Origin: Litoditis marina
Taxonomy: Eukaryota; Nematoda; Chromadorea; Rhabditida; Rhabditidae
Reading direction: 5' to 3'
Assembly: GCA_964036275.1 (NCBI GenBank)
Contig: OZ038433.1
Coordinates: 20,108,485-20,172,484, forward strand
DNA: 64,000 nucleotides
The first letter of the stretch is position 1. Each line of letters opens with the position of its first letter. Below the pieces are notes generated by a model that worked only from the letters and a program-made list of their open reading frames with translations, had not been told where the DNA came from and made no database searches. The position numbers were made by a program, and so were the translations under genes. This document shows, piece after piece, positions 1 through 11,900 of this stretch.

Positions 1-430
1 TTTTCACTGTCTATGTTAGCCCCACATTTGCCATTCTCACTGTCCATGTTAATCCCACTTTTCCCATCCGTACTGTCTGTGTGAGATCCACTGTCCCCAT
101 GTTTACCGTATGTGTGAGCTTTACGGTTTCCATTTTCGCTGTCTATGTTAACCTCACTCTATCCATTCGCACTGTCAATGTTAGCCCTACTTTCCCCATT
201 ATCACTGTCTGTGTTAGCCTCACTTTTTTCCATTATCACTGTCTATGTTGACCCCACTTTTCCCATCTGTACTGTCTGTGTGAGATCCACTGTCACCATT
301 TTTTATGTCTATGTTAGCCCCACTGTCCCTGTTTTCACTGTCTATGTGAGCCCCACTGTCCCTGTTTTCACTGTCCATGTGAGCCCCACTGTCCTCATTT
401 TTGCCCTCTATGTGAGCCCACTGTTTCTTC
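1..430. repeat. Minisatellite A array 1
   Basis: Tandem degenerate units of the type ACTGTCTATGTGAGCCCC alternating with a spacer such as CCCATTTTCGCTG. The array runs off the left window edge. Open frames across it encode only repeated YVSPTV-type peptides and I do not call a gene. Confidence 0.9.
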
Positions 431-1180
431 TATGCTTTCTATGATGTTTTTGAAATCATTGAATGTGTGAACAGTGAAAAAGGGAGAAGAACAAGAAACG
501 TAGAGCAAAAGAGAGAGAGAGAGATGAAAGAGGAGAGAGTAAAAATTATACTCTCGCCCTTTTTTTTTGATATTTACTTCCACTGTGTTTGTTATCCCCA
601 CTGTAAGAGAGCGCGCAAATAAAGGGGAAAAAAGAAAAGAAGAAATAAACATCTCGACACATCCATCTATCTTAACTCATCAAGGGAGGGGCCCGGGCGT
701 AGCCCGGGGTACCTTCCTTGTCCCTTGTATATTTCGCTTACTTTGTAACAATTCCATCATTTTTGCACTTTTGGTCGAAAAAGAGTGAGGCAAGCGATGA
801 AACTGGAAAAAAGATGGGAGACGTGGGAGAGACGTGTTTTTTGCTTTTTCATTTCCAATTGGTAGTGGGATGGGTAGTGGTGGATCACCGTTTTTTGCGG
901 ATAAAAAATGGGAACTGGTTCACGTGAGCTGTTGGAACGCGGAAATTTTGGAAAAGCCATTTTGTTTCACTGGCGATTTGGGAGGCGGCTGGGATGCATT
1001 GAAAGAGGTATTTGCTGTTAACTTTTGGCTTTATCTCCTTCCTTTTCTCTCTTTCTTCTCATTCTTCTCCCCAACCATCTTCTTTCAATTATAATTAACG
1101 TTTCTCATTGTTAGATGTTTACGCCCTATGTTGAGAGAAATTCCCGCGCCTTATATAGAAAAAAATTCGGCGCCTTATTT
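431..1180 (+). repeat. Cassette 1 (modules C-D-E-F)
   Basis: A GA-rich leader is followed by a class I hairpin at about 681-721 (CCCGGGC/GCCCGGG stem, GTA loop, outer AAGGGAGG/CCTTCCTT). Next come AT-rich block D with CAATTCCATCATTTTTGCAC, block E (about 858-1018, containing GGTGGATCACCGTTTTTT and GGAGGCGGCTGGGATGCATT), and pyrimidine-rich block F. No gene was seen. Confidence 0.8.
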
Positions 1181-2191
1181 CACTGTCTATGTAAGCCCCA
1201 CTGTCTATGTGAGCCCCTCTATCCCCATTTCCACTGTTTATGTAGTTTCCACTGTCTATGTGAGCCCCACTTTCCCCATTTCCACTGTCTATGTAAGCCC
1301 CACTGTCTATGTGAGCCCCACTGTCTCCATTTTCACTGTCTATGTAGCCCCACTGTCTATGTGAGCCCCTCTATCCTCATTTCCACTGTCTATGTAAGCC
1401 CCACTGTCTATGTGAGCCCCTCTATTCCCATTTCCACTGTCTATGTAGCCCCACTGTCTGTGTGAGCCCCACTGTCTTCATTTCCACTGTCTATGTAAGC
1501 CCCACTGTATATGTGAGCCCCACTCTCCCCATTTTCGCTATGTAAGCCCACTGTCTATGTGAGCCCTACTGTCTCCATTTCCACTGTTTATGTAAGCCCC
1601 ACTGTCTATGTGAGCCCCACTGTCTCCATTTCCACTGTCTATGTAAGCCACACTGTCTATGTGAGCCCCTCTCTCCCTATTTCCACGGTATATGTAAGCT
1701 CCAATGTCTATGTAGCCACACTGTCTATGTGAGCCCCTCTATTCCCATTTCCACTGTCTATGTAAGCCCCACTGTCTATGTAGGCCCCTATATCCCCATT
1801 TCCACTGTCCATGTAAGCCCCACTGTCTATGTGAGGCCCACTCTTCCCATTTCCATTGTCTATGTAGCCCCACTGTCTATATGAGCCCCACTTTCCCCAT
1901 TTTCGTTGTCTGTGTAAGCACCACATGCGAGCCCCTCTATCCCCATTTCCACTGTCTATGTAGCCCCACTGTCTATGTGAGCCCCTCTATTCCCGTTTCC
2001 ACTGTCTATGTAGCCCCACTGTCTATGTGAGCCCCTCTATCCCAATTTCCACTGTCTATGTAAGCCCCACTGTCTATGTGAGCCCCTCTATCTTCATTTC
2101 CACTGTCTATGTAGCCCCACTGTCTATGTGAGCCTCACTTTCCCCATTTTCGCTGTCTATGTAAGCCCCACTGTCTATGGGAGCCCCTCTA
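1181..2191. repeat. Minisatellite A array 2
   Basis: About 1 kb of A units. They often pair as TGTCTATGTAAGCCCCAC and TGTCTATGTGAGCCCC with an intervening CTCTATCCCCATTTCC. No gene. Confidence 0.9.
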
Positions 2192-2560
2192 TCCTCTAGC
2201 TAAGACGTGAGAGAACGTGGGATTTCATTTCTCGAAATCGGTTGCTGCTGGGCTGTTGAGCAATAGCAAGTGCATCTTAACTGGGTAGACGAGTTTCACG
2301 CCGTCACGGTTAACAGGAATGGCTTAACGGGGTAGGAAAATGGGTATAAAAGCGCGGCGGGAAGGCGGGAGAGCCATTCGAACGCTCTGTTCGCTCCGAG
2401 GATGCCCTGGACTAGAGCTGTTGCCGTGGACTGGATGGATGGTCGGGAGTGCTGCTGTAGGAGCCACTGGAGCTCCCACTGCCGGGTGCTGCTCACAAGA
2501 TGAAGAAAGGAAGAAGAAACTCTGCATCCCCAAAATTGTAGACAAAAAGAGATTTTCCAG
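2192..2560 (+). repeat. Module G copy 1 (TATA-containing unit)
   Basis: This is a non-satellite block shared with 18608-18985, 19495-19875 and 30497-30702. It starts near CTAGCTAAGACGTGA, passes through GGTTGCTGCTGGGC and GAGTAGACGAGTTTCAC-like sequence, and contains a TATA box. It may derive from an LTR or another transposon promoter; that is inference. Confidence 0.7.
2342..2382 (+). promoter_or_regulatory. TATA-type core promoter in module G copy 1
   Basis: GGGTATAAAAGCGCGG has TATAAAA at 2345. The conserved GAGCCATTCGAACG block lies about 30 nt downstream, where an initiator would sit. Spacing and conservation in all four G copies support a core promoter, but transcription is not shown. 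Confidence 0.45.
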
Positions 2561-2599
2561 TTGTGTTGTTCTCGCCTGCTGTTTTGAAACTAACTGTTG

Positions 2600-3176
2600 T
2601 TACGGGTCACTTCCGCGCCCCATGTTAGAGAGAGGTCTCAAGCCCTGTGTTAGAGAGAACTCCGCTCTCTATGTTAGGGAGAACTCCGCGGCCTATGTTA
2701 GAGAGGGCTCGAGTTCTATGTTGAGGGAAATTCTCGCGCTCTATGTTAGATAGAGATCTCGCGCCCTATGTTAGAGAGAGAGATCTCGCGCCATAATATG
2801 TTGGAAAAAAGTGTCGCGCCCTATGTCAGATAGAGCTCCCGCGCGCTATGTTAGACAGAGGTCTCGCGCCCTATGTCAGGGAGAAGTCTGGCGCCCTATG
2901 TTGAGAAGCCTCGCGCTCTATGTTAGAGAGAGATCTCGCGCCCTATGTTGAGAAGTCTCTCGCTCTATGTTAGAGAAACATATCGCGCCCTATGTTGAAA
3001 AGTCTCGCGCTCTATGTTAGAGAGAGGTCTCGCGCTCTATGTTAGAGAGAGAGAGATCTCGCGCCCTTAGAGATAGATCTCGCGCTCTATGTTAGAAAGA
3101 GATGTCCCAATTTATGTAGTAGAAATTATTGCGCCCCATGTTGATAAAAACGTGATTAACATGATCGAGACAAACG
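2600..3176. repeat. Minisatellite B array 1
   Basis: About 20 degenerate units of roughly 25 bp, core TCTCGCGCTCTATGTTAGAG. No gene. Confidence 0.9.
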
Positions 3177-3690
3177 TTAGTTCAGCAAATGAAGCGAAAA
3201 TTAAACAAAACTCCTATAAGAGCTCGCCAGCCTGGACTAAAAACAAGGGAGGCGGAGGCGGCTTTAGCCGCCGGCGACCTACCTTGTCTATTAATATATT
3301 TCGCTACTTTGGTTTGTTTGTCTGTTTGTCTGTCTGTCCGGAATTCCATCATTTTTGCACTTTTAGCCGGAAAATGGGCGAATTCCATCACTATTGCACT
3401 TTCCAACTGGGGAGACGTGGATGGCGTGCTTTTTGCTATTTCATTTTCAATTGGTAGTGAGATGGTAGGTGGTGGATCACCGTTTCATGGGGGGGGGGGG
3501 AAGAAAATGGAAATGTTGACGTGAGCTGCTTAAACGCGGCAATTCTGGAAAAAGCCATTTTGTTCTACTGGCGACTCGGGAGGCGGCTGGGATGCATTCA
3601 AAAAGGTATTTGTCGTTTGTTTTTGGTTTTTTATCTCTCTTTGTGTTTCTCTTTCTTTTTCTCATCTCTTTTTTTCTCATACTCTCATTT
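3177..3690 (+). repeat. Cassette 2 (class II hairpin)
   Basis: Leader GTTAGTTCAGCAAATGAAGC, then a class II hairpin at 3243-3288 (inner stem GGCGGC/GCCGCC, loop TTTA, outer ACAAGG/CCTTGT). Blocks D and E follow, the latter with a G run at about 3490-3500, then pyrimidine block F. The leader and hairpin recur identically at 6378. Confidence 0.8.
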
Positions 3691-4480
3691 TCGTTGTGTA
3701 TGTGATTGTGTATGTGTTAACCCACATTTCGCATTTTCACGGTCTATGTGGGGGTCACTGTTTTCATTCTCGCTGTCTATGTAATCCCCACTGTTTCCAT
3801 TCGTATTGTTTATGTGAATCCTCACTGTTTCCGCTGTCTTTGTGAGCCCCACTGTTCTCATGTTAGCTGTTTATGTGAATCCCCACGGTTTCGATTTTCG
3901 CTGTGTATTTGAGCTGCACTGTCTCAATTTTCGCTGTGTATGGAAGCCCCACTGTCTCAATTTTCGCTGTGTATTTGAGCTGCACTGTCTCAATTTTCGC
4001 TGTGTATTTGAGCTGCACTGTCTCAGTTTTTGCTGTGTATGGGAGCCCCACTGTCTCAATTTTTGCTGTGTATGGGAGCCCCACTGCCCCCATTTGCGTT
4101 GGCTATGTGAGCCCCAATGTCCCCATTTTCGCTGTCTATGTGAGCCCCAATGTCCCAATTTCCGCTGTTAATGTGAGCCTCACATGCCCCCATTTGCGCT
4201 GTCTATGTTAGCCTGACTGTTCTCATTTCCGCTGTCTATGTGAGCCCCACTGCCCCTATTTGCGTTGGCTATGTGAGCCCCACTGCCCCTATTTGCGTTG
4301 GCTATGTGAGCCCCACTGTCTCAATTTTTGCTATGTATGGGAGCCCCACTGCCCCCATTTTCGTGGTCTATGTGAGTCCCACTGTCCTCTGTTCCGCTGT
4401 CTCTGTGAGTTCCACTGTCTCCATTCCCGCTGTCTATGTGAGCTCTACTCATCCTATTTTTGCTGTGTATGAGAGAGAGA
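3691..4480. repeat. Minisatellite A array 3 (variant units)
   Basis: A units with variants such as CTGTGTATTTGAGCTGCAC and GCTGTGTATGGGAGCCCC. The minus strand stays open as QRKLRQCSSNT-type repeats, which I regard as an artefact of unit length. Confidence 0.85.
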
Positions 4481-4740
4481 CGGAAAGAGGGACATAGAAT
4501 GAGAGAGTAAGAGGGGGGGGGGGGTTGATGGAAAGCGTGAAAAAAAAGAGAGAATATAAAAGAGTCTCCCCTGTCTTGAGAGAGATGTCTCGCGCTCAAT
4601 GATGAAGAAAAGTCTCGCGCTCTATGTTAGGAATAGTTCCCGCGCTCTATGTTAGGGAGAATTCTCGCGCTCATGTTTGAGAGAAGTATAGATGTTACGG
4701 AGAGATCCCGCAATACACGTTGAGAATAACTTCCGCGCCC
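4481..4740. repeat. GA-rich segment and short B array
   Basis: A purine-rich tract with a G run at about 4512-4524 is followed by B units (CGCGCTCTATGTTAGG). It is copied at 5950-6237. Confidence 0.75.
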
Positions 4741-5240
4741 TATGTCTAGGGGAAAAGAGGCCCAGGAAGCTCCCGCCAGCCTGGAATAAAAAAAAGGGAG
4801 GGGCCCGGGCGTTAGCCCGGGGTACCTTCCTTGTTATCTATTAATATATTTCGCTACTTTGGTTTGTTTGTCTGTTTGTCTGTCTGTCCGGAATTCCATC
4901 ATTTTTGCACTTTTAGCCGGAAAATGGGCGAATTCCATCACTATTGCACTTTCCAACTGGGGAGACGTGGATGGCGTGCTTTTTGCTATTTCATTTTCAA
5001 TTGGTAGTGAGATGGTAGGTGGTGGATCACCGTTTCATGGGGGGGGGGGGGAAGAAAATGGAAATGTTGACGTGAGCTGCTTAAACGCGGCAATTCTGGA
5101 AAAAGCCATTTTGTTCTACTGGCGACTCGGGAGGCGGCTGGGATGCTCAAAAAGGTATTTGTCGTTTGTTTTTGGTTTTTTATCTCTCTTTGTGTTTCTC
5201 TTTCTTTTTCTCATCTCTTTTTTTCTCATACTCTCATTTT
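4741..5240 (+). repeat. Cassette 3 (class I hairpin)
   Basis: The class I hairpin is at 4794-4834 (CCCGGGC-GTTA-GCCCGGG). D and E blocks nearly identical to cassette 2 follow. A class I hairpin thus sits in front of a D/E block that in cassette 2 follows a class II hairpin. Confidence 0.75.
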
Positions 5241-6306
5241 CGTTGTGTATGTGATTGTGTATGTGTTAACCCACATTTCGCATTTTCACGGTCTATGTGG
5301 GGGTCACTGTTTTCATTCTCGCTGTCTATGTAATCCCCACTGTTTCCATTCTTATTGTTTATGTGAATCCTCACTGTTTCCGCTGTCTTTGTGAGCCCCA
5401 CTGTTCTCATGTTAGCTGTTTATGTGAATCCCCACGGTTTCGATTTTCGCTGTGTATTTGAGCTGCACTGTCTCAATTTTCGCTGTGTATTTGAGCTGCA
5501 CTGTCTCAGTTTTTGCTGTGTATGGGAGCCCCACTGTCTCAATTTTTGCTGTGTATGGGAGCCCCACTGCCCCCATTTGCGTTGGCTATGTGAGCCCCAA
5601 TGTCCCCATTTTCGCTGTCTATGTGAGCCCCAATGTCCCAATTTCCGCTGTTAATGTGAGCCTCACATGCCCCCATTTGCGCTGTCTATGTTAGCCTGAC
5701 TGTTCCCATTTCCGCTGTCTATGTGAGCCCCACTGCCCCTATTTGCGTTGGCTATGTGAGCCCCACTGCCCCTATTTGCGTTGGCTATGTGAGCCCCACT
5801 GTCTCAATTTTTGCTATGTATGGGAGCCCCACTGCCCCCATTTTCGTGGTCTATGTGAGTCCCACTGTCCTCTGTTCCGCTGTCTGTGAGCTCCACTGTC
5901 TCCATTCCCGCTGTCTATGTGAGCTCTACTCATCCTATTTTTGCTGTGTATGAGAGAGAGACGGAAAGAGGGACATAGAATGAGAGAGTAAGAGGGGGGG
6001 GGGTTGATGGAAAGCGTGAAAAAAAAAGAGAGAATATAAAAGAGTCTCCCCTGTCTTGAGAGAGATGTCTCGCGCTCAATGATGAAGAAAAGTCTCGCGC
6101 TCTATGTTAGGAATAGTTCCCGCGCTCTATGTTAGGGAGAATTCTCGCGCTCATGTTTGAGAGAAGTATAGATGTTACGGAGAGATCCCGCAATACACGT
6201 TGAGAATAACTTCCGCGCCCTATGTCTAGGGGAAAAGAGGCCCAGGAAGCTCCCGCCAGCCTGGAATAAAAAAAAGGGAGGGGCCCGGGCGTTAGCCCGG
6301 GGTACC
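4835..6306. repeat. Tandem duplication I, copy 2
   Basis: Second copy of 3290-4833. It ends inside its class I hairpin at about 6274-6306, where the sequence switches to a GTAC-rich patch. Confidence 0.85.
5241..5960. repeat. Minisatellite A array 4
   Basis: Contracted copy of array 3 inside duplication copy 2. No gene. Confidence 0.85.
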
Positions 6307-6377
6307 TTAGTACGTAGTACCTTAGTACCTACGTACTTAGTACTTAGTACGGGGTACCTTAGTACCGGGGTACGGGG
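6307..6377. repeat. GTAC-rich junction patch
   Basis: About 70 bp made almost wholly of rearranged GTACCTTAGTAC and GGGGTAC words. It sits between the truncated hairpin of duplication copy 2 and a return to the cassette 2 leader. It looks like a templated-insertion scar. Confidence 0.7.
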
Positions 6378-6787
6378 TACGTTAGTTCAGCAAATGAAGC
6401 GAAAATTAAACAAAACTCCTATAAGAGCTCGCCAGCCTGGACTAAAAACAAGGGAGGCGGAGGCGGCTTTAGCCGCCGGCGACCTACCTTGTCTATTAAT
6501 ATATTTTGCTACTTTGGTTTGTTTGTCTGTCTGTCTGTCCGGAATTCCATCATTTTTGCACTTTTTGCCGGAAAATGGGCGAATTCCATCACTATTGCAC
6601 TTTCCAACTGGGGAGGCGTGGACGGCGTGCTTTTTGCTTTTCATTTTGAATTGGTAGTGGGATGGGGAGTGGTAGACCATCGTTTTTTTGATGGATAGAG
6701 AATGGAAACGAGTTAACGTGAGCTGCTTAAACGCGGCAATTTTGGAAAAAAGCCATTTTGTTTGGCGGGCGACTTGGGAGGCGGCTG
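6378..6787 (+). repeat. Cassette 4 (class II hairpin), third copy of the leader
   Basis: Begins with the same leader as 3177. The class II hairpin is at 6448-6492, followed by blocks D and E. Confidence 0.8.
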
Positions 6788-7184
6788 GGGTGCGTGAGCG
6801 AACGTGATCGAGACGCTTTCCATTTTCATTTCGGCTGGATAGGCGGTCGGTAGTGCGGCGATTTTTTGGCTACAATACTTTCAATTAATTGTATTCATCA
6901 ATCAAAAGAGGCTGCAATTTACTGAAGAGGTGAGAATTATTTTATATGTTCTGTAGTGAGAGGTGTTCAAATAATAAGGTCACTCTAATGTGTACGATAT
7001 TGCTCACTGATGCTCTCAAAATCTTTTTTGTAGTGAGAGGTACTGTGTTCGTTTTGTTTCCATGCTTTGTTCATTCAAGAACTGTGTAAAAACAAAGAGA
7101 AAGAAAGAGAGAGAGGAAGTGAGAGAGAGAGAGAGAGAGAGAAAAAAAAATAAATAAGATGGATGAAAAAAGTAGGAAATTTAT
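6788..7184 (+). repeat. Module H copy 1
   Basis: Shared with about 20405-20795. Both have GTGAGCGAACGTGATCGAGA, TTTCGGCTGGAT, AATCAAAAGAGGCTGCAAT and a TTTTTTGTAG acceptor-like site. A GA-rich tract follows. No protein was recognised. Confidence 0.65.
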
Positions 7185-7690
7185 TACTGTCTATGTAAAC
7201 CCCACTGTTCTCATTTTCACTATTTATGTAAGTCTCACTGTTCCAATTTTTGCTGTGTGTGTGAATGCACTGTTTCCATTCGGCTGTTGCTGAAAATTTA
7301 TTTTGACCGTAAATAGACATAGAGGGAGAGAGAGGGTGAGAAAATGAGTCGTGCCTCCTTTGTTTTGCATTTTCGCTGTGTTTGTAAATTTCCAGGTTTT
7401 CATTTTAGCTGTGTATGTGATCCATACTGTCCATATTTTTGCTGGCTATGTGAGTCCCAATGTTCCCATTCTCGCTGTCTATGTGAGTCCCCATGTTCCC
7501 ATTCTCGCTGTCTATGTGAGTCCCAATGTTTTCATTTACATTGTCTATGTAAATTTCACTCTCCTCATTTTTGCTGTCTGTGTGAGCCCTGTTGTTTCCA
7601 TTTTTGCTGTCTAAATGAGCCCCACTGTTCCCAGTTTCGCTGTCTATGTGTGTTGTTATGCTGTTTCAAAAGTAATTGTTGTCACAGGTC
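7185..7690. repeat. Minisatellite A array 5 (degenerate)
   Basis: Two short clusters of A units are separated by about 100 bp of mixed and GA-rich sequence. No gene. Confidence 0.8.
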
Positions 7691-7920
7691 CCATGTTAGA
7701 GAGAGGTATTGCGCTCTATGCTAGAGAGATGACTTGCGCTCTATGTTAGGGAGAAGTCCCGCTCTCTATGTTAGGGAGAACTCCCGCGCTCTATGTTGAG
7801 GAAAACTACCACGCTCTATGTTAGGGAGAACTTCCGCGCTCTATGTTGAGGAAAACTACCACGCTCAATGTTGAGGAGAACTACCGCACTCTACGTAAAC
7901 GAGAACTATCGCGCTCGATT
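7685..7920. repeat. Minisatellite B array 2
   Basis: B units of the form CTATGTTAGGGAGAACTTCC. Confidence 0.85.
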
Positions 7921-8584
7921 ACTTTTTGGAGACGCAAATAAAGAAGAAACTTCTCAACGCTACCACCGGCCTAGACTCATCAAGGGAGGGGCCCGGGCGT
8001 TAGCCCGGGCTACTTTCCTTGTCCTATTCTATATTTCGCTACTTTGGTTTGTTTGTAACAATTCCATCATTTTGCACTTTTGGTCGAAAAGAGAGTGAGG
8101 CAAATGATGGAACTGGGGAAAGATGGGAGACTTGAGAGAGACGTGCTTTCTGCTTTCCATTTTCAATTGGTAGTGAGTTGGGGAGTGGTGGATCACCGTT
8201 TTTTCGCGAATAGAACCTGGAAACGGGTTTACGTGAGCTGTTAGAACGCGGCAATTTTAGAAAAAGTCATTTTGCTCCACTGGCGACTTGGGAGGCGGCT
8301 GGGATGCATTGAAACAGGTATTTGTCGTTTGTTTTTGGGAAAATATCTATCTTTCTCATTAGTTTCCATTCTTCTTTCCAACTATCCTGCTTTTTTCATT
8401 CTCTTTCTCATATGTAGTAAAAAAAAATGTTTCCCTATGTAGTAAAGACTGTAACTGTTGCGCTCTACGTGGAAGAGAACTCCCGCGCTCTAAGTGAGTA
8501 AGAACTGTCGCGCCCTTTGTCAAGAAGGATGAAGAGAGGATGAGAGAGAAATGAAAAGAGAGATAGATAGATAGAGAGTTGGCT
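7921..8584 (+). repeat. Cassette 5 (class I hairpin)
   Basis: Class I hairpin at 7981-8022 preceded by CCGGCCTAGACTCAT. D and E (about 8165-8325) and F follow, then two or three B units near 8455-8520. Confidence 0.75.
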
Positions 8585-9210
8585 GTCCATGTAAACCTAA
8601 CTGTTCCCAGTCCGCTGTCTATGTGAGCCCCACTGTCCTCATTTCCGCTGTCTGTCTATGTGAGCTCCACTCTCCCCATTTTAGCTGTCTATGTGAGCCC
8701 CACTTTCCCCATTTTCGCTGTTTATGTGAGCCCCATTCTCTCCATTTTGGCTGTCTATGTGAGCCACATTGTCCCTCATTTTTGCTGTCCGTGTGAGCCC
8801 CACTGTCCCTATTCGCACTGTCTGTGTGAGCCCCACTCTCCCCATATTGGCTGTTTATGTCAGCTTTATTGTCCCCCATTTTTGCTGTGTATGTGAGCCC
8901 ACTTTCCTTATTTTCGCAGTCTATGTGAGCCCCACTCTCCCCATTTTGGCTGTCTATGTGAGCCCCACTGTCCCCATTTTGGCCGTCTATGTGAGCCCGA
9001 CTGTCTATGTGAGCTCCACTCTCCCCATTTCAGCTGTTTATGTGAGCCCCATATTCTCCATTTTTGCTGTTGATGTGAGCCCCATTCTCTCCATTTTTGC
9101 TGTGCATGTGAGCCCCACTCTCCCCAAATTGGTTGTTTATGTCAGCTTCATTGTCGCCCATTTTTGCTGTGTATGTGAGCTCACTTTCCTCATTTTGGCT
9201 GTCTATGTTA
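8585..9210. repeat. Minisatellite A array 6
   Basis: A units with the CCCCATTTTGGCTGTCTATG variant. No gene. Confidence 0.85.
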
Positions 9211-9294
9211 TACAATCATAATTACAAATACAAACAATTCAGTACCAAATGGGGGAAACAGAAGACATACAGAGCGGAAGAGAGAGAAATAGAA

Positions 9295-9296
<2 letters not shown>

Positions 9297-9353
<57 letters not shown>
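9297..9353. repeat. GA microsatellite
   Basis: Almost pure GA repeat, shorter in duplication copy 2 at about 12978-13007. A further GA run lies at about 9446-9473. Confidence 0.9.
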
Positions 9354-9355
<2 letters not shown>

Positions 9356-9439
9356 AAGAGCGAGAGAGAAGGAGAGAAATAAAAGAAACTCGAACTTCCT
9401 CTACACTATATACTTCCAATGTCTATGTAATCCCAACTG

Positions 9440-9479
<40 letters not shown>

Positions 9480-10019
9480 CAAAAAAAAAAGAGAAAAGAA
9501 GAAAGAGACATCTCGACGCACCCACCGGCCTAGACTTATCAAGGGAGGGGCCCGGGCGTTAGCCCGGGCTACCTTCCTTGTCCATATATATAATTCCCTT
9601 GCTTGGTCTGTTTGTGTGTAACAATTCACACACTTTTGCACTTTTGGTCGAGAATTTGAGCGAAATCACACACTTTGCACTTTCTAACTGGGAATACGTG
9701 GAATCCGTGCTTTTTGCTTTTCATTTTCAATTGGTGGTGGGATGGGAAGTGGTCGATCACCTTTTTTTCTCGGGGATAGAAAATGAAAGCTAGTTTACGT
9801 GAGCTGTTTAAACGCGACAATTTCGGAAAAGCCATTTTGTTTTACTGGCAACTTGGGAGGCGGCTGGGATGCATTGAAAGAGGTATTTGCTGTTTATTTT
9901 TGGCTTCATCTTCTTATTTTTCTCTCTCTCTTTTCATTCTTCTCTCCAACCATCTTCTTTCAATTATAATCAAAGTTTCTCATTGTTAGATGCTTACGCC
10001 CTATGTTGAGAGAAATTGT
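9480..10019 (+). repeat. Cassette 6 (class I hairpin)
   Basis: Class I hairpin at 9540-9582, then D with ATATATAATTCCCTTGCTTGG, E (about 9730-9890) and F. Confidence 0.75.
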
Positions 10020-11360
10020 CTTTTTCACTGTCATTTTCACTGCCATTTTCACTGTCTATGTAGGCTCCGCTGTCTATGTGAGCTCCACTGTCTCCATTTC
10101 CACTGTCTCTGTAAGCCCCACTGTCTATGTGAGCCCCTCTATCCCCACTTCCACTGTCTATGTAAGCCCCACTGTCTATGTGAGCCCCTATATCCATTTC
10201 CACTGTATATGTAGCCCCACTGTCTATGTGAGCCCCACTGTCCCAATTTCCACTGTCTATGTAAGCCCTACTGTCTATGTGAGCCCCTCTATCCCCATTT
10301 CCACTGTCTATGTAAGCCCCACTGTCTATGTGAGCCCCTCTATTCCCATTTCCACTGTCTATGTAGGCCCCACTGTCTATGTGAGCCCCACTCTCTCCAT
10401 TTCCACTGTCTATGTAAGCCCTACTGTCTATGTGAGTCCCTCTATCCCCATTCCCACTGTCTATGTAGCATCACTGTCTATGTGAGCCTCACTGTCTCCA
10501 TTTCCACTGTCTATGTAAGCCCTACTGTCTATGTGAGCCCCTCTATCCCCATTTCCATTGTCTATGTAAGCCCCACTGTCTATGTGAGCCCCTCTATCCC
10601 CACTTACACTGTCTATGTAAGCCCCACTGTCTATGTGAGCCCCTATATCCCCATTTCCACTGTCTATGTAGGCCCCACTGTCTATGTGAGCCCCACTGTC
10701 CCCATTTCCACTGTCTATGTAAGCCCCACTGTCTATGTGAGCCCCTCTATCCCCATTTCCACTGTCTATGTAAGCCCCAATGTCTATGTGAGCCCCTCTA
10801 TTTCCATTTCCACTGTCTATGTAGGCCCCACTGTCTATGTGAGCCCCACTGTCTCCATATCCACTGTCTATGTAAGCCCTACTGTCTATGTGAGTCCCTC
10901 TATCCCCATTTCCACTGTCTATGTAGCATCACTGTCTATGTGAGCCTCACTGTCTCCATTTCCACTGTCTATGTAAGCCCTACTGTCTATGTGAGTCCCT
11001 CTATCCCCATTTCCACTGTCTATGTAGCATCACTGTCTATGTGAGCCTCACTGTCTCTATTTCCACTGTCTATGTAAGCCTCACTGTCTATGTGAGCCGC
11101 ACTGTCTCCATTTCCACTGTCTATGTAAGCCCCACTGTCTATGTGAGCTCCACTTTCCCCATTTTCGCTGTCTATGTAAGCCCCACTGTCTATGTGAGCC
11201 CCTCTATCCCCATTTCCACTGTCTATGTAGCCCCACTGTCTATGTGAGCCCCTCTATCCCCATTTCCACTGTCTATGTAAGCCCCACTGTCTATGTGAGC
11301 CCCTCTATTCATATTTCCACGGTATATGTAAGCCCCAATGTCTATGTGAGCCCCACTGGA
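10020..11360. repeat. Minisatellite A array 7 (long)
   Basis: About 1.3 kb of very regular A units in a higher-order pattern of paired AAGCCCCACTGTCTATGTGA and CTCTATCCCCATTTCC blocks. It stays open in plus frames as TVYVSP peptides. Confidence 0.9.
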
Positions 11361-11900
11361 GAACCATCGCGCTCTGTTCCAAAAAGAGTCTTTGCGTTCT
11401 ATGTAAAAAGTACTTGCGCTTGAGGACTTCGAAAACAAAAAAAAACATCTCGACGCGCCCATCGGCCTAGGCTCAAACAAGGGAGGAGGAGGCGGCATTA
11501 GCCGCCGGCGCCCTCTTTTGTCCTATTCTCTATTTCGCTACTTTGGTTTGTTTGTAACAATTCCATCATTTTGCACTTTTGGTCGAAAAGAGAGTGAGGC
11601 AAATGATGGAACTGGGGAAAGATGGGAGACGGGAGAGAGACGTGCTTTCTGCTTTCCATTTTCAAATGGCAGTGGGATGGGGAGTGGTGGATCACCGTTA
11701 TTTTTTGGGGATAGAGGATGGGAAAGAGTTTACGTGAGCTACGCGGCAAAGATTGGAAGAAGCCATTTTGTTTCACTGGCGATTCGGGAGGCGGCTGGGA
11801 TGTATTGAAAGAGGTATTTGCTATCTATTTTTGGTTTAATATCTCTCTTTGTGCTACTCTTTCTCTCTTTTTTGCATCTCTTTTTTATCATTTACTCATG
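11361..11900 (+). repeat. Cassette 7 (class III hairpin)
   Basis: Class III hairpin at 11477-11523 (GGCGGC-ATTA-GCCGCC), preceded by CGGCCTAGGCTCAAACAAGG, then D, E and F. Confidence 0.75.

Larger units (their letters stand above)
3290..4833. repeat. Tandem duplication I, copy 1
   Basis: About 1.54 kb from block D through E, F, an A array and a short B array to the next class I hairpin. It is repeated nearly identically at 4835-6306. The period is 1,549 bp over the first part and falls to about 1,481 bp later, because the A array in copy 2 has fewer units. Confidence 0.85.

Noticed and set aside
681..720. Class I hairpin as a rho-independent terminator
   Set aside because: GC stem is present but there is no consistent U tract and the context is eukaryotic satellite.
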